DNA from: Denitrovibrio sp.
Lineage (GTDB): Bacteria > Chrysiogenota > Deferribacteres > Deferribacterales > Geovibrionaceae
Direction: 5' to 3'
Length of the DNA stretch: 64,000 nucleotides
Assembly: GCA_002869145.1 (NCBI GenBank)
Contig: PKTM01000011.1
Location: 62,001-126,000 of the forward strand
Below are positions 54,168 through 63,085 of the stretch, piece by piece. Below the pieces are notes generated by a model. It was not told where the DNA came from. It made no database searches and saw only the letters and a list, made by a program, of their open reading frames with translations. The first letter of the stretch is position 1. Each line of letters starts with the position of its first letter. A program made the translations under genes and the position numbers.

Positions 54168-55808
54168 TTATATCTCTGTGACCACAGGAATCACTAGCGG
54201 TCTTCTGTCGAGATTCTTTTTAAAATATCGCTTGGTCAGTCTGGAAAGACCGCCTTTCAGCTCCAGATCGTCATAGTCATCGTCCTGAAGAAGTTCTGTG
54301 AGGTGTTCTACCAGAAAACTCTGTAGCTCTGCTGTCTTGGCATTACCAAGTTCAAAACCGGCCGTTTCAAAAACAGGAGGGAGGATGAATACACCGCTCT
54401 CTTTGCGCCGCATAAGCACTACGGATACCGCTCCGTCACGGCAAAGATGCTTTCTGTCCTTCACAGAATCTTCATCCATCACAAAATGCCCACGCAGATC
54501 TATGAAGACCTTGCCAAAAGGGACATCATCTATCTTTTCCACTGAATTATCAGTAAATATTATTTTTTTGCCGTCTTCCACCATAAGGACATTCTCAGGT
54601 TCAACAAGGTTCATGTCCCTTAGTGATCTTTTCAGCGTTATCATATGCACCGGTTCACCGTGCACAGGTATAACAAACTTTGGTCTGGTGAAATTCACCA
54701 TCAGCTTTATCTCTTCCTGAGAGGCATGGCCGGAGACATGTATCCTGTTTTTCCCTATGTCTACAACATTACCGCCAGCCTTATATATCAGGTTTACAAG
54801 GTTAATGAGGTTTTTCTCATTTCCGGGGATAACCCTTGCGGATATAACAAACAGGTCACCCTCCCGCACATGCAGGTCTTTGCGTTCGCCAGAGGCTATA
54901 CGGTAGAGCGTGGAGTTGGTCTCACCCTGACAGCCTGTTATTATGTAGCAGACTTCATTGTCAGGCAGTTTTTTCGCCTGCCTGAGAGTTACCATAACGT
55001 CTTCCGGAAGATCTATGTATCCGAGAGATTTTGCTATGGAAACATTTCTGTCCAGCGCAGCACCTTCCAAAACAACCCTTCTTCCGCAGTCTCTGGCTAT
55101 ATCCAGTATCTGGCGAAATCTGTCAATATTTGAAGAGAAGCTGGTAAAAAAGATGCGCCCTTTAGCGTTTTTAAAAACTTTGCGCAGATTCTCTTTAATA
55201 GATGATTCGGACTGGGTGAAACCTTCATTCAGCGCATTAGTGGAATCCACTAAAAGAGCTGTAAGTCCTTCTTTGGCAAGCATTGTAAAGTCTGAAGGGT
55301 TGAAAGGTTCGCCCCCTGCTGGTGATTGATCGATTTTAAAATCTGAGCAGTGAAGGGCGGAAAAATCTCCGCATTTTATATAAAGTGCATAAGTATCGCT
55401 TATGGAGTGGGTGACTGGGAGAAATTGTACTGTAAAATCCCCTTCAGCAATCTCCTCTCTCGGTTTTACAGTGTTCAGCCGTGAAGCTATCTTTTTCGCG
55501 CCCCGCTTTGCCTCTAAAATACCCAGAGAGAGCTTTCCACCGTAAACGGGGATGTCATAAGCCCTTAACAGAAAAGGGACTGCACCTACATGGTCTTCAT
55601 GGCCATGGGTGATAAAAAGCCCTTTGAGCTTATGTTTTATGCGGTCGAGATATTCAAAATCAGGGATAACATAGTCTATCCCCGGAAAGTTGTTATCCGC
55701 AAACATAACGCCACAGTCAATAATTATGGCGGAGTTGTCGGTCTCATAGACATACATGTTCATGCCTATCTCGCCTACACCGCCTAAAAAAGAAATAGAA
55801 CAAGACAT
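54168..55808 (-). CDS. rnj: Ribonuclease J
   Basis: This is a 546-aa metallo-beta-lactamase/beta-CASP RNase with 5'-3' exonuclease and endonuclease activity. The zinc motif HGHEDH (68-73) is intact, with VTHSIS, STNALNEGFT, the beta-CASP block and HVSGHASQEE downstream, and GEPVHM near the end of the core. Length and order match RNase J. It starts at ATG 55808 and leads the rnj-uppP-ftsK operon. Confidence 0.95.
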   Translation of the reverse strand: MSCSISFLGGVGEIGMNMYVYETDNSAIIIDCGVMFADNNFPGIDYVIPDFEYLDRIKHKLKGLFITHGHEDHVGAVPFLLRAYDIPVYGGKLSLGILEAKRGAKKIASRLNTVKPREEIAEGDFTVQFLPVTHSISDTYALYIKCGDFSALHCSDFKIDQSPAGGEPFNPSDFTMLAKEGLTALLVDSTNALNEGFTQSESSIKENLRKVFKNAKGRIFFTSFSSNIDRFRQILDIARDCGRRVVLEGAALDRNVSIAKSLGYIDLPEDVMVTLRQAKKLPDNEVCYIITGCQGETNSTLYRIASGERKDLHVREGDLFVISARVIPGNEKNLINLVNLIYKAGGNVVDIGKNRIHVSGHASQEEIKLMVNFTRPKFVIPVHGEPVHMITLKRSLRDMNLVEPENVLMVEDGKKIIFTDNSVEKIDDVPFGKVFIDLRGHFVMDEDSVKDRKHLCRDGAVSVVLMRRKESGVFILPPVFETAGFELGNAKTAELQSFLVEHLTELLQDDDYDDLELKGGLSRLTKRYFKKNLDRRPLVIPVVTEI

Positions 55809-55887
55809 GTTACTATTCTAAATAACTATTAGAAAAAACACAATACCGTATAGTCTATGGGAACTACATCTGTGTTTTATTGAATAT

Positions 55888-56487
55888 TTAAACAGAAGGC
55901 ATGTGCACACGAAACTTATAAGTGACCATCCGTATGGCAAAAAGCAGCACAGCGGAAGCCATCATATTAATCTGCATATTCACACCTAAATAATGCATCA
56001 GACAAAATACCACACCCGATATAATACACGCAGTGGCATATATCTCCTGTTTCAGCACAAAAGGTGTCTCGCCTATGATGACATCACGCATCATGCCTCC
56101 AACAGTGCAGGTTATAACACCGAAAACTATACTTCCGAAATATCCAACACCGGAACTCAGGGCAATGGTGAGCCCTGTCACGTTGAAAAGCCCCAGCCCA
56201 ACAGCATCCATCCACACAAGCTTTGTGTATGTTCTGGTCATCTGAGTTTGAAAGGTAAAAACCACTATAGCTGTTGCTATGGAGAGCAGGAAATAGCTTA
56301 TTTCGGTAAAGGCGAAAGGCGGTACATGACCAAGCATAACATCACGAGTTGTTCCGCCGCCAATAGCTGTGACAATTGCCAGAAAGCATATTCCATAAAG
56401 ATCAAGCTGCTTTCTAACGCCCGCAAGCGCACCGGATGCGGCAAAGGACACTGTGCCGATGAAGTCTATTATCTGGAAAAGGGTCAT
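55888..56487 (-). CDS. TRIC-type cation channel protein (YadS/YicG family)
   Basis: This 199-aa membrane protein has about seven segments arranged as two similar halves. GTVSFAASGALAGVRKQLDLYG and IGGGTTRDVMLG in the first half and GGMMRDVIIGE in the second are the UPF0126/TRIC signatures. Relatives form trimeric cation channels. It overlaps the FetB-like gene upstream by four bases (ATGA), so the two are co-translated. Confidence 0.92.
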   Translation of the reverse strand: MTLFQIIDFIGTVSFAASGALAGVRKQLDLYGICFLAIVTAIGGGTTRDVMLGHVPPFAFTEISYFLLSIATAIVVFTFQTQMTRTYTKLVWMDAVGLGLFNVTGLTIALSSGVGYFGSIVFGVITCTVGGMMRDVIIGETPFVLKQEIYATACIISGVVFCLMHYLGVNMQINMMASAVLLFAIRMVTYKFRVHMPSV

Positions 56488-57230
56488 GAGTTCTGCTCCG
56501 AAGCGGCTATCATTAAAATGCGTCTTGTGAACATGTAGCAGGCCACTGCGGATGTAAGTACATTTACAGACATTATCATATACATTATGACTAGCTGATA
56601 TATAACAGCCTTCAGAGGATCGACCCCCGCAATAAGCAGACCTGTTGCAAGTCCGGGCAGAAGAACCACTCCCAGCGATGCTATGTTATTAAGTATCGGC
56701 ATCATAGCGGCCTTTATGGATGTGTTGACCGCTTCACGTGTGGCAGCTTTCATAGTGAGTCCAAGTGCCAGCATCCCCTCTATGCTTGCAAGCCTTGACT
56801 TGCTCTCTGCTCGAAGCCTGTCGAGACTGAGAGTATAGGCGTTCATAGAGTTGCCCAGAGCCATACCGGTAACAGGCAGAACCGCACTCATCTCTACAGG
56901 AACAGCACCAGACATAAACACAGGTAAAACGCCAAGCATGGAAGGGATATATATTGCAAAGAAGGCTTTCCGCAGACATGTGCAGTCTAAATCCAGTCTG
57001 GAGCTAGCGGTATAGGCAGCGAATATGGCCATAAACCCTGCAAAGTACACCACATGGTAGACGTTTTCCAGTTTAAAGATGTATTCCAAAGCAAAGCCCA
57101 TGGCAAACATCTGTAAAACCGAACGTACTCCGGCAACCCCTATCTGTTTTTCCAGCTTCATCCCTCTTTTAAAGGAGAAGGCTAGAACAAACACAAAAAA
57201 TATCGATATTGCCAGCGTTGAACCTATCAT
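56484..57230 (-). CDS. FetB-like (UPF0014) ABC permease
   Basis: This is a 248-aa membrane permease of the iron-export type. RGMKLEKQIGVAGVRSVLQM near the start and VLPVTGMALGNSMNAYTLSLDRL in the middle match YbbM/FetB. The partner ATPase FetA is not adjacent. It is followed by the TRIC channel gene with a 4-base overlap, an unusual pairing. Confidence 0.88.
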   Translation of the reverse strand: MIGSTLAISIFFVFVLAFSFKRGMKLEKQIGVAGVRSVLQMFAMGFALEYIFKLENVYHVVYFAGFMAIFAAYTASSRLDLDCTCLRKAFFAIYIPSMLGVLPVFMSGAVPVEMSAVLPVTGMALGNSMNAYTLSLDRLRAESKSRLASIEGMLALGLTMKAATREAVNTSIKAAMMPILNNIASLGVVLLPGLATGLLIAGVDPLKAVIYQLVIMYMIMSVNVLTSAVACYMFTRRILMIAASEQNS

Positions 57231-57326
57231 GTAAACCTCTTAAGTATATGTAATAATAATCTATTACTGTGTAAATAACTTATTTATTTCAAAAGCACTC
57301 TTTGGTTAAAGGCGAACAAAGGTTAA

Positions 57327-57366
57327 TATCCTGAGCACAGGCATAGCGTTCACTGCACTCAGGATA
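57327..57366. terminator. Long hairpin between the FetB-like and yajQ genes
   Basis: The perfect 9-bp inverted repeat TATCCTGAG/CTCAGGATA extends inward as GTGCAG/CTGTGC-like pairs (14 bp with two G-U pairs in one strand reading). It lies 18 bases past the yajQ end. There is no clear T run on either strand, so it may be a weak terminator, an RNA-processing site or a protein-binding site. Confidence 0.6.
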
Positions 57367-57384
57367 AATTAATATTTGAATTGT

Positions 57385-57876
57385 TTAATTTTTCATATTT
57401 ACGAACTGAACAGGAACATCCATAGATGATGTTTTCAGCATCTGTATAATCTGCTGAAGCTCGTCCAGTTTTTTACCTTCAACACGCACTCTGTCGTCCA
57501 TGATGGAGGGGTTAACTTTCAGTTTCATCTCTTTGATCATCTTGACTATCTTTTTAGCGTTGTCTTTGCCAAGCCCTTCGTTGGCTTTGACTTCAAATTT
57601 CCTCTGCCCTTTGGACGTGTTCTCTGGCTCAGAAAACTCAAAAACTCTGCTGTCAATGCCTCTTTTGGAAGCGTGTTTCACCAGCATCTCTTTGATAGCC
57701 TGCACTTTCATGTCATCGCTTGTGACGATCTTCAGCACCTTATCTTTTTTATTAAGTTCGATCTCTGTGCCGCTCCCTTTGAAATCATAGCGCTGGTCTG
57801 CCTCCTTGCGCACAAGGTTTACGGTGTTGTCCAGTTCCTGAAGATCGAGTTCGTTTACTACATCAAATGACGCCAT
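57385..57876 (-). CDS. YajQ family nucleotide-binding protein
   Basis: This 163-aa protein has two ferredoxin-like halves. It begins with MASFDVVNELDLQELDNTVN, includes QRYDFKGSGTEIEL and DDMKVQAIKEML, and ends with VPVQFVNMKN, all typical of YajQ (UPF0234). Members bind nucleotides, in some species c-di-GMP, which fits the c-di-GMP enzymes nearby. The start is ATG 57876 behind GGAGG; the longer frame to 57897 includes that ribosome binding site. Confidence 0.94.
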   Translation of the reverse strand: MASFDVVNELDLQELDNTVNLVRKEADQRYDFKGSGTEIELNKKDKVLKIVTSDDMKVQAIKEMLVKHASKRGIDSRVFEFSEPENTSKGQRKFEVKANEGLGKDNAKKIVKMIKEMKLKVNPSIMDDRVRVEGKKLDELQQIIQMLKTSSMDVPVQFVNMKN

Positions 57877-58013
57877 ACTAAAATCCTCCAAATTCATATA
57901 TACGCCCCTCCTTGTTCTTTTTTTAAGAACTCACGAGAGGTTATTAAGGGTATTTTACAGTTTTTGGCAGTAAAAATCATTGATTTTATTGATTTAAAGT
58001 AGATAATTGGCAT

Positions 58014-59684
58014 ATGAATTTTTTTTGCAGTAAAGATTGCCCTGACCTTTGCGGGATTCGGGCGGAAATAAAAGATGACGGATACTCCTTTGAAGGTATA
58101 CCTGAAAAATGGTCTGAGACAGGCTTTGTCTGCTCCAAGTTCAAAGTCTTTGCAGAGCGAGAGATAAACTCCGGACTGAAATCATATCAGATGGAAAAAG
58201 GCGAAAAACGCAGCTTTGAAGATGACAGTCAGGCTATCAGCGCTCTAGCAGAAACACTCGAAGAGTACAGTGACAAAAAGATACTCTTTATGCGCGGTTC
58301 AGGCAGTCTGGGCTACAACCTGGCCTACTGGGATGTGCTTTTCTCCAGTTTTAATAACTGCTGGGGGATAACAGGCGGCCCATGCGATGAAACCGGCGGC
58401 GATGCCCACGTAGCTGATTTTGGGGCACTGACAAACCCTGATGTAAAAAATCTCGAACAACCCGACACAATAATCTTATATGGCAAAAATGCCGCAGTTT
58501 GTTCTCAGCATCTTTACGCATATCTTAAAAAACTGAAAAAACAGGGGAAAGTTATTATCTATATTGACCCTGTCAGGACAAAAACAGCTGAGCTTGCCGA
58601 TAGATACATTATGATAAACCCATGCACTGACGGGCTTCTTGCCTGTGCTTTGCTAACTGAGCTTGGGCTTGAAAACGGTCACGACACTATGGCTCTTATT
58701 TCAAAAACTGGTATGTCAGCAGACGATTTCGACTTCCTCCGGTCACGCATAGAAAAGGGGAAGACTGCTCATATTCAAGGATTTGGAATACAGAGACACT
58801 CCAACGGGATGAACTCTTTCCAGTGGATAAACAGGCTGGCTGTAAAGACAGGCTGCGAAGACCTGCTATACTTCGGTCACAGCTCCAAAAGAAAGTGGAA
58901 AACCCCAAGCAGCAGTTTCAAAGCTTTTGTCCATGCTGATAAAATCGCTGAAACACTTCTCAAAGATGATTTTGATCTTTTTGTCATAGCCGGGGCTAAC
59001 CCCGCAATGACATTTCCTGACACTAACATGTGGGAGAAGGCACTCTCCGGAATAAAAACCATTGTAATAGATACAAACGAATCCAAAACATCTGTCCATG
59101 CTGATTTTTTTCTGAGGGTAGGCGGGATGTTCGCTCAACAGGACTTTATGGGAAGCTACTTTTTCCCGCAGCACTACCAGCGAGGAAAGCTTACCAAAGA
59201 GATGAGCGATACAGATGCCGTTGAAAGGCTGGCAGAAAAGCTAAACATAAGCATTCGCATAAAAGATATTTCAGAAGTGAAAGAACTGCCTCAGCCAGAG
59301 AGGAAATATGCCACGCAGTCACTGGAGCTTACGATGCCGGAAACTTCCGAAAAGTTTCAGCTAATCACCTCATCACACCACTCATATCTGAATTCCCAGA
59401 CACTCCCCGGAATGGAACAGGGACTTCAGGTGGTATACATAAACAGCGATGATGCAGAAAAGGCAGGGCTGAAGACTGGTGATGATGTAAAGATATCAGG
59501 CGACACTGGGCACTTCACCGCAGAAGCAGTTGTTACAGAAAACATAGCTGAAAGAAGCGTAATGTGCTGGAAAAATATCCCGATGAAAAAGGGTTATACA
59601 AACTGCGCCATACCAAACAAACTGACCGATTCCGGCAGCGGGCTTGTTTATTACACAGCTTTTGTCGATATAGAAAAAGCCTGA
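58014..59684 (+). CDS. Orphan bis-MGD molybdopterin oxidoreductase
   Basis: This is a 556-aa member of the DMSO-reductase family. The N-terminal four-cysteine motif CSKDCPDLC...GFVCSK (C5, C9, C13, C40) binds one [4Fe-4S] cluster. GGPCDETGGDA may carry the metal-ligand cysteine, and GANPAMTFPD and the C-terminal cap follow. No Tat or Sec signal is present, so it is cytoplasmic. It is shorter than most formate dehydrogenases and has no adjacent electron-transfer subunit. The substrate is unknown. A plain Cys codon is used where some relatives have selenocysteine. Confidence 0.88.
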   Translation: MNFFCSKDCPDLCGIRAEIKDDGYSFEGIPEKWSETGFVCSKFKVFAEREINSGLKSYQMEKGEKRSFEDDSQAISALAETLEEYSDKKILFMRGSGSLGYNLAYWDVLFSSFNNCWGITGGPCDETGGDAHVADFGALTNPDVKNLEQPDTIILYGKNAAVCSQHLYAYLKKLKKQGKVIIYIDPVRTKTAELADRYIMINPCTDGLLACALLTELGLENGHDTMALISKTGMSADDFDFLRSRIEKGKTAHIQGFGIQRHSNGMNSFQWINRLAVKTGCEDLLYFGHSSKRKWKTPSSSFKAFVHADKIAETLLKDDFDLFVIAGANPAMTFPDTNMWEKALSGIKTIVIDTNESKTSVHADFFLRVGGMFAQQDFMGSYFFPQHYQRGKLTKEMSDTDAVERLAEKLNISIRIKDISEVKELPQPERKYATQSLELTMPETSEKFQLITSSHHSYLNSQTLPGMEQGLQVVYINSDDAEKAGLKTGDDVKISGDTGHFTAEAVVTENIAERSVMCWKNIPMKKGYTNCAIPNKLTDSGSGLVYYTAFVDIEKA

Positions 59685-59688
59685 CAAA

Positions 59689-60231
59689 TCAGCTAAGTAC
59701 GGCTTTTTTAACAGCATCTATCTCGCTGAAAAATGATATCCCGGCTACACCGGTATACCCCATTCCTTTCAGCTGTCCAACATTGTCAGCATTAATACCG
59801 CCCAGCGCATATATAACCTTGCCCAGCTCAGACACACTGCTCACACCTATCGGTTTCACCTCATAATTTTTCACCGTAAAAAAAACAGGACTTAAAGTAA
59901 AAAAATCAGCATCCTTTTCTGCTATCTCCTCTTTTGTGTGCGCTGAGTAGCCTATCTTCAGTGAGGGATATCTTCTGCGCACCTCGGCTATATCGCTCTT
60001 TCCGCTGAGCTGTACAGCCTCATATCCAAGGCCATAGGCGATGTCGGGATCCTTTGACAGACAGAGATATGCTTCGGGCAATGCCTCCCGCAGCTTTTTA
60101 GCCTGCTGATAAATGTCGTCTCTCCCTTTTATTCTAAACCAGATGATGTCCGCATAAGACGAACACATCTTAGCAGTTTTTACACAGTCGTCCTTAAAAG
60201 TGTCATAATCAATCACCTGCATTATTTTCAT
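59689..60231 (-). CDS. ThiE/TenI-like thiamine phosphate synthase family protein
   Basis: This 180-aa small TIM barrel has IGYSAHTKEEI (where ThiE reads IGxSxH), FFTLSPVFFTV, IYALGGINADN and GVAGISFF at the phosphate site, typical of ThiE/TenI. It lacks about 30 residues compared with ThiE, and the usual pyrophosphate loop is only partly visible, so it might be a TenI-type isomerase. It overlaps the end of glnE by 23 bases and starts at ATG 60231 after GAGGG. Confidence 0.78.
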   Translation of the reverse strand: MKIMQVIDYDTFKDDCVKTAKMCSSYADIIWFRIKGRDDIYQQAKKLREALPEAYLCLSKDPDIAYGLGYEAVQLSGKSDIAEVRRRYPSLKIGYSAHTKEEIAEKDADFFTLSPVFFTVKNYEVKPIGVSSVSELGKVIYALGGINADNVGQLKGMGYTGVAGISFFSEIDAVKKAVLS

Positions 60232-63085
60232 TTAGTTCCCTCTCAAATATTCTGTTAAAAGCAGCCCTGACTGATCTTCTGATGGTTTGATATTCATCCA
60301 TCAGCATTGCAGAGCCGTCACTTCTGTATCCGTAAAAGTTTGCTATCTTGCCCCTTAGCTCGTCGCTTTTCGGCAGGTTGGATGTGTCCGAATTTTCGTA
60401 GATTCGCACAAGGTTTTCCAAATGCCTAAAAAACAGATAACCTTTGTGCAGGCTATTGAAGTCTCTCTCTTTTATAACCCCTGCCTGTTTGAAGGCATGT
60501 ATCGCATCGTGGGTGTTTGGAGTGCGGAAAGAGTCGTGCTTACAGCCGTATTTAAGCTGAAGCATCTGTGCTATGAACTCTATATCCAAAAGCCCGCCAT
60601 AACCGGCTTTTATATTGTTCTTCTCGTACGCTCACCCCTTCTCTTTCTCTATCCTCATCCGCATGTCATAAACCTCTTGCACACCCATGTCATCCAGTCT
60701 GCATACAAACGTCGCATTATCTTTTATGCGCTGAAAATCCTCAGCAAGGGGTGAATCTTCGTTTATAATACCGGAACGCAGAAGTGCCTGTTTCTCCCAG
60801 ATCATGGCGGATTTGTTGTGATAGCTCTCAAAAGCTTTCATTGTTACCACCAAAGTTCCACTTGATCCGCTGGGTCTGAGCCGCATATCTGTTTTGTAAA
60901 GATAACCGTTTCTGGTGAACGTGTTCAGAAATGAGTTGCCGCGCTGCACCAGTCTTGAAAAGAACTCGCCGTTGGTAATAGAATTCTTTCCATCTGTGCT
61001 TCCGTGTCCTTCAAAGAGGAAGATCAGATCCAGATCAGAGCCAAAGCTCATCTCTACACTCCCCACTTTCCCCATCCCTATAAGGAGATATCTGCACTCT
61101 GAGCCGTCCTCGTTCCTCGGTTTGCCGTATTTCTCCACCAGCTTTTCATATACTGTACGGAAGCTGTAGTCCACAGTGCCTCTGGCCAGTTCTGTCAGAC
61201 TTTTCATCATGTCTATTACATTTATAGTTTTATTCAGATAGGCGTAGCCTGCATTAAAAATATATGCCCTGTGCCTTATCCTTGCCGCTTCAGGTTCCAG
61301 CTCCGCATCTCCCCTGTATTTCTCTGTACGCTCCCACATGTCTTCGGCTACTTCTTTTGCGGTGTAGTCACTGTCTTTAGGGTCATACACATAATCCAGC
61401 AGGTCTATGTTTGAGAGGATCATGTTTGTCAGGTAAGAACTGTACGAAAATGTATTTGTGAGCATACTGATTATTTTCGGTGCAGAAATATACAGATCGT
61501 GCAGCATATAAAGAGTTGTATTTCTCCCCAGCAGCTTTTCAAATGTAACTATTATCTGACAGGCATCTTCTCTCTCTTTAAGTTCGTTTAAAATGGCAGG
61601 AATCAAAACTTTCAGGACTGATATCTCCCCCTGAAGCCTCGGCTTACTCTTAGGCCCGGCCATAATCCTGCGTATATGCTTCATGCATACCACAGGATCA
61701 AGTATCCCCATCTCCTTCAGAACAATAACAGATTCCTCATCTGTAAACTCATTGTCGAAAATAGCCATGATATTGTCATCCACAGATAAATCGTCGCTGA
61801 AAAGATTGGAAAACTCATGGTTAACCTGTCTGGTAACCTCGCTATATCTGAATTCGAATTCTGTAACATTTTTAAAGCCGCACCGCTCCAGATATAGGTC
61901 AAAAGTAGGTGTGTCCTCCGGCACCACATGGGTCTGGCGCTCATTCTCCAACTGTACCATATGTTCCAGTTTACGCAGAAATCTATAGTTCTCTGAGAGC
62001 ATTTCGGCAGTCTGCTCATCCATTATCCCGTTTTCAAAAAGCAGCTTTATTGCTTTCAGTGTGTTTCTGCTGACTATCTGCGGATATTTAGGATAATGCA
62101 GTATCTGAAGTGTCTGCACCACAAACTCTATCTCTCTTATGCCGCCATATCCAAGCTTCACATGCTTTATAGCCTTCCCTTTTAGCTCCACACGCTTATT
62201 TATCTTCTTTTTAACGTCTTTTAATTCTGTCATAAACCTGTAGTCCAGACTTCTGCGAAACACAAAAGGCTTCATCCTTTCCTGAAAAACTCTCCCCACT
62301 TCACTGCACCCGGCAATGGTTCTTGCCTTCAGCAGCATCATTCTCTCCCAGCTTTGCCCATGTGACTCGTAGTAAAGCTCGTAACTATTCACAGGCAGAC
62401 ATATGGCTCCTCTGTCACCATCCGGCCTGAGCCGAAGATCCACACGAAAAACGATCCCGTCTTTTGTCCTTTCCCCTATGAGGCTTGTGAGCTTTTCCGA
62501 AAGTTTGCTGAAAAAAACATGATTGTCCACGGGATCATCACCGTCAGTAGTTCCATGATCATTGCCGTAAACGTACATGATGTCTATGTCAGAGCTGAAA
62601 TTCAACTCCCAGCCGCCTAGTTTTCCGAGCCCTATTATACAGAAACCGACCTCAGCGCCCTCTTCATCCCTTGGGATGCCGTGTTCTTTTTGCAGCTCTG
62701 ACTCACAGTAAAGATACGCGGCCTGACATGCAGCAGAAGCAAATGATGAGATATGGGCAGTTACATCCTCCACAGAGTTTTCAAATGCTATGTCAGATGC
62801 AGCGATATGAACATACTCACGCATTTTCACCATGCGCAGGTAAGTCATGAACTCCTCCTCTGTCATAGAGTAGATGTCGCTTTCGAGTATATCTTTCAGG
62901 ATTATGTCTTTATCTCTTTTATGGTTAAAGCGGCTGCAAATGTCGTGTAGTTTATCGGTGTTGTTCGTCAGCCACATACCTAGGAATTCTGAATGTCTTG
63001 CGATACACAGCAGAGCGTCTGAATTTATCTTTTTAATATTCTGCTCTTGCGCCGCCTTAGAAATTATCTCAAATCTGCTTATCAT
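60209..63085 (-). pseudogene. glnE: Glutamine synthetase adenylyltransferase GlnE with in-frame TGA
   Basis: GlnE adds and removes AMP on glutamine synthetase in response to nitrogen signals. The frame of about 958 codons has both nucleotidyltransferase domains: GLGKLGGWELNFSSDIDIMY and GMGKVGSVEMSFGSDLDLIF, each with the catalytic GSxxDxD-type motif, and RLRPDGDRG and MRLRPSGSSG after them. TGA at 60634-60632 interrupts it in phase after MRIEKEKG; the frame goes on with AYEKNNIKAGYGGLLDIEF, the expected continuation, to 60209. CGA (Arg) to TGA would explain it. If read literally, the last 140 residues (the C-terminal helical region) are lost. The kinase gene upstream overlaps it by four bases. 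Confidence 0.88.

Noticed and set aside
17959-63085. Genome-wide stop-codon reassignment as an explanation of the six internal stops
   Set aside because: All three stop codons occur internally, while the other genes end normally at TAA, TAG and TGA at expected lengths.
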